Source of the DNA: Clostridia bacterium
GTDB taxonomy: Bacteria > Bacillota > Clostridia > HGM11327
Direction of reading: 5' to 3'
DNA: 8,329 nucleotides
Assembly: GCA_017935525.1 (NCBI GenBank)
Contig: JAGBHJ010000232.1
Coordinates: 1 to 8,329 of the forward strand
A program made the position numbers and the translations under genes. The notes under the pieces were generated by a model. That model saw nothing but the letters and a program-made list of their open reading frames with translations, searched no databases and was not told the DNA's origin. Below are positions 6,312-8,329 of this stretch, one piece after another. Every line of letters begins with the position of its first letter. The stretch's first letter is position 1.

Positions 6312-7105
6312 GATATATAATTGACCACGATCTGCATATTCATTCGCAGCTGTCCCTTTGCTCGGGAGATGCTGAACAGAACAAAGACAATATTCTCCGC
6401 TACGGCACAGAAAACGGACTTAAACACATCTGCATAACGGACCATTTTTGGGACGAAACGGTGCCCGGTGCCAGCGGATGGTATAAGCAACAGGACTACG
6501 CTCACGTTTCCGGGATATTGCCGTTGCCTCAGGCAGAGGGCACGGTCTTCCACTTTGGGTGCGAAACTGATATGGATAAATTCTTCACGCTGGGTATTTC
6601 CCCCGAGGTGATGAAGAAGTTTGAGTTTATAATCGTGCCCACAAATCACTTGCACATGAGTGGATTTACCATTGACTGTGAAAAGGACGGCTCTGCACAG
6701 GGGCGCGCCAAGCTCTGCGTTGAAAGAGTACACGCATTGCTGGATATGGATCTTCCCTTTGAGAAGATCGGTCTGGCGCACCTGACCTGCAGCCTGCTTG
6801 CACCGGATATGGACCATCACGACGTGCTTGACCTTATAAGCGACGCTACCCTTGCGGAAATGCTCACGAGAGTGGCTCAAAAGGGCGCAGGCGTTGAGTT
6901 GAATTTCCCCATAAAGAACTACGAGGGCAAGGAGCTTGAAAGAGAGCTGAGGCTGTACAGGATCGCAAAGGATTGCGGATGCAAATTCTATTTTGGAAGC
7001 GATGCTCATCATCCCGGCGGTTTGGCAAAGGCTATGGAGCGCTTTGCACTTACGGTTGATGCTCTGGGGCTTACGGAGGATGACAAATTCAGACCCTTTG
7101 GCTGA
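6308..7105 (+). CDS. PHP-domain phosphoesterase
   Basis: A metal-dependent hydrolase of the PHP (polymerase and histidinol phosphatase) superfamily, which usually cleaves phosphate monoesters with a two- or three-metal centre. The 265 aa show all the expected ligand blocks: DLHIHS (8-13; H10, H12), ITDH (43-46; D45, H46), CETD (85-88; E86), NHLH (113-116), AHLT (157-160; H158), and GSDAHHPGG (230-238; D232 with H234/H235). The protein is soluble with no signal peptide. Histidinol-phosphate phosphatase (HisK type) has a similar fold and length, but there are no other his genes here, so no symbol is given. AGGAG (6296-6300) lies 7 nt before the ATG, inside the deacetylase end, and the two genes overlap by 4 nt. 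A terminator follows directly after the stop, so the pair forms a two-gene unit. Confidence 0.87.
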   Translation: MRYIIDHDLHIHSQLSLCSGDAEQNKDNILRYGTENGLKHICITDHFWDETVPGASGWYKQQDYAHVSGILPLPQAEGTVFHFGCETDMDKFFTLGISPEVMKKFEFIIVPTNHLHMSGFTIDCEKDGSAQGRAKLCVERVHALLDMDLPFEKIGLAHLTCSLLAPDMDHHDVLDLISDATLAEMLTRVAQKGAGVELNFPIKNYEGKELERELRLYRIAKDCGCKFYFGSDAHHPGGLAKAMERFALTVDALGLTEDDKFRPFG

Positions 7106-7112
7106 TCGTTTT

Positions 7113-7143
7113 GACCGTTATGACACCATAACGGTCTTTTTTT
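7113..7143 (+). terminator. Rho-independent terminator of the deacetylase/PHP unit
   Basis: A perfect 9-bp stem GACCGTTAT (7113-7121) / ATAACGGTC (7128-7136) with loop GACACC is followed directly by seven T residues (7137-7143). It starts 7 nt after the PHP stop codon and lies upstream of the sigma-factor promoter, so it separates the two plus-strand units. Confidence 0.93.
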
Positions 7144-7173
7144 CAAAAAAATATTGGAATAAAATAAAAAAGT

Positions 7174-7200
7174 TGTAACTTTTGATATAAAAATATCGTC
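7174..7200 (+). promoter_or_regulatory. ECF-type promoter of the sigma-factor gene
   Basis: TGTAAC (7174-7179) and CGTC (7197-7200) are separated by exactly 17 nt. This matches the AAC ... CGTM pattern recognised by Bacillus-type ECF sigma factors (SigX/SigM/SigW group). No acceptable SigA -35/-10 pair was found in the same interval. Transcription would begin a few bases after 7200, about 25 nt before the sigma ATG. The arrangement suggests that the sigma factor activates its own gene. Confidence 0.7.
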
Positions 7201-7231
7201 TATATAGGTGAACGGGAAAGGAGGGGTCAAT

Positions 7232-7774
7232 ATGGAGGACGAAAGCATAATCGAATTGTTTTTCGCAAGGGACGAAAAAGCCATCGAGCAGGTTCAGCAG
7301 AAGTATTATTCCTACTGCAGAAGGATAGCGTGGAACATACTCAAGGATGATCGCGACGCCGAGGAGTGTGTTAACGACTTGTATATGCGTCTGTGGAACA
7401 GCATTCCTCCCAACAGACCCCAAAGCCTTACCGCGTTTATTGCAAGGCTGACAAGGAATCTGGCGCTTGACAGATACAAGGCTCAACAAACGGACAAAAG
7501 GCGTGCGGAGAATGCTTGCGTGCCGCTGGACGAGCTTGATGAGTGTATTCAAGGGGACAGTGGAGCAGCGGTTTCGGAGCTGGGAGACGCCATCAACAGG
7601 TTTTTGAGGGGGTGCTCCCAAGAATCGAGGAAAATATTTGTTTCCAGATACTTTTTTGCAATGAGCATTGAGGAGATATCAGCAAAATACGGAATATCCT
7701 CCGCCAAGACCAGAACACAGCTGACCAGAACAAGAAAAAAGCTGAAGGACTTTTTGATAAAGGAGGGAATATAG
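7232..7774 (+). CDS. ECF-family RNA polymerase sigma factor
   Basis: A group IV sigma factor that directs RNA polymerase to stress- or envelope-responsive promoters. The 180 aa contain a sigma region 2 at about 20-85 (YYSYCRRIAWNIL, DAEECVNDLYMRLWNSIPP, then LTRNLALDRYKA) and a region 4 helix-turn-helix at about 130-176 (SRYFFAMSIEEISAKYGIS, then RTQLTRTRKKLKDFL). The linker between them is short and acidic. ATG 7232 is chosen over an in-frame GTG at 7208 because AAAGGAGGG (7217-7225) lies between them, at proper distance from the ATG. An ECF-type promoter is directly upstream and the probable anti-sigma gene starts 3 nt after the stop, as is usual for such pairs. The signal sensed is unknown. 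Confidence 0.9.
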   Translation: MEDESIIELFFARDEKAIEQVQQKYYSYCRRIAWNILKDDRDAEECVNDLYMRLWNSIPPNRPQSLTAFIARLTRNLALDRYKAQQTDKRRAENACVPLDELDECIQGDSGAAVSELGDAINRFLRGCSQESRKIFVSRYFFAMSIEEISAKYGISSAKTRTQLTRTRKKLKDFLIKEGI

Positions 7775-7777
7775 ACG

Positions 7778-8329
7778 GTGAAGAATGAAAAGATAGCAAG
7801 GGCATTATCCTTACTGGATGACGACCTTATAACGGAGGCAGATAAGCCCATGGTAAAAAAGCCGTGGCGGATACCTGCGGCGGCATCTGCTTTGGCGGCG
7901 GCTGTGGTGGTGCTGGTGTTGGTTGGCGGCAATATGTGGGCAAAAAACATGGCGTCAAGCGGCAGTAACGGCATACCGCCCATGGGGGAGGACCCGAATA
8001 CGGGCAATATTACGGCAACTGTTTCTCCAAAGCCCCAGGATGCCCCGCAAACGGGCGCCACACAGACCTTTGATCCGTTTGTAAACGTAACAACTCCCAA
8101 CCCACCCCCAAAGGCTACGCCCTCTGTGGACAGGATAAGGGGTGAGCTGGGGGAAGCTGTTCTTAACGGTAACGACGAAGAAAGCTTTGTGCTGGAGATA
8201 TTATTGAATGAGGATACTGACCTGTGTTTGTCGTTGAGCGTTACGGGTGCAGACGGCAAAAGGAGTATGCTGGTGTTATCGGCTGAAACCGTAAAGCCGG
8301 AAGATATTGGCGAGCTGGTTTACGTAATA
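7778..8329 (+). CDS. Probable membrane-bound anti-sigma factor (partial, 3' end outside window)
   Basis: An open frame of 184 codons runs from GTG 7778 to the window end. No in-frame ATG lies near this start, and AAAGGAGGG (7759-7767) stands 10 nt before the GTG. The N-terminal cytoplasmic part (about 1-31) carries KIARALSLLDDDLITEAD, a pattern common at the start of clostridial anti-sigma proteins encoded beside ECF genes. One membrane segment follows (about 32-54, Ala/Val/Leu-rich). Next come a Pro/Thr/Gly-rich low-complexity linker (about 62-118) and the beginning of an outer domain (119-184, with an ILLNEDTDLCLSLSV strand-like stretch). Topology is most likely N-terminus inside. The expected role is to hold the sigma factor inactive until an envelope signal arrives. 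Evidence is position, topology and the N-terminal motif; no domain of the outer part is recognised. Confidence 0.75.
   Translation, partial: MKNEKIARALSLLDDDLITEADKPMVKKPWRIPAAASALAAAVVVLVLVGGNMWAKNMASSGSNGIPPMGEDPNTGNITATVSPKPQDAPQTGATQTFDPFVNVTTPNPPPKATPSVDRIRGELGEAVLNGNDEESFVLEILLNEDTDLCLSLSVTGADGKRSMLVLSAETVKPEDIGELVYVI

Noticed and set aside
6248..7012. Minus-strand 254-codon frame opposite the PHP gene
   Set aside because: It is a shadow of a gene with complete PHP metal motifs; no motif or ribosome site of its own.
7208..7231. GTG start for the sigma factor at 7208
   Set aside because: The Shine-Dalgarno sequence AAAGGAGGG lies inside this extension and serves the ATG at 7232.
7549..8259. 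Minus-strand 236-codon frame opposite the sigma and anti-sigma genes
   Set aside because: Low-complexity Ser/Pro/Ala composition arises from the reverse of the anti-sigma linker, and the sigma factor on the other strand is clear.

Overview
The window looks like a chromosomal stretch from an anaerobic Bacillota, most likely class Clostridia (Oscillospiraceae-like). This rests on strong AGGAG-type ribosome binding sites, a fermentative D-lactate dehydrogenase, a rubrerythrin typical of anaerobes, and an ECF sigma factor followed by a single-pass membrane protein with the N-terminal 'LLDDDLI.EA' pattern of clostridial anti-sigma proteins. The assignment is by eye and no database search was run. 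There are no rRNA, tRNA, CRISPR or insertion-sequence features, and nothing points to recent transfer.

Layout. (1) Positions 1-125 hold the last 40 codons of an unidentified plus-strand gene, followed by a strong hairpin terminator (131-170) that also serves the convergent rubrerythrin gene. (2) Positions 173-5242 are a minus-strand run of five closely spaced genes, read as tldD - tldE - nucleosidase (MTAN-like) - ldhA - rubrerythrin. Coupling is tight: a 4-nt ATGA overlap for tldD/tldE, then gaps of 12 nt, 14 nt and 56 nt. A near-consensus extended -10 promoter (TTGATT-N17-TATAAT) sits about 80 nt upstream of tldD. A second, weaker promoter-like region with an inverted repeat lies in front of rubrerythrin. 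(3) A roughly 240-nt divergent intergenic region (5243-5483) separates this run from (4) a plus-strand pair, a NodB-type deacetylase without a visible signal peptide and a PHP-domain phosphoesterase. The pair overlaps by ATGA and ends at a perfect 9-bp hairpin terminator (7113-7143). (5) Positions 7174-8329 carry an ECF sigma factor, preceded by an ECF-type promoter (TGTAAC-N17-CGTC), and its probable anti-sigma partner, which runs off the window end.

How the genes may work together. TldD/TldE normally form one heterodimeric metallopeptidase that degrades unfolded peptides or trims leader peptides. Here the TldE subunit keeps the first two residues of the zinc motif (HExxxE against HExxxH in TldD). 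The nucleosidase, LdhA and rubrerythrin are salvage, redox-balance and peroxide-defence functions, and their cotranscription with tldDE is inferred only from spacing. The deacetylase/PHP pair looks like a small two-step hydrolytic module on an intracellular substrate that cannot be named from sequence. The sigma/anti-sigma pair is a classic autoregulated envelope-signal module. I found no clear undescribed system. The strongest leads are the TldE active-site variant, the odd nucleosidase active site, the double-rubredoxin rubrerythrin, the deacetylase/PHP pair and the autoregulatory ECF promoter.
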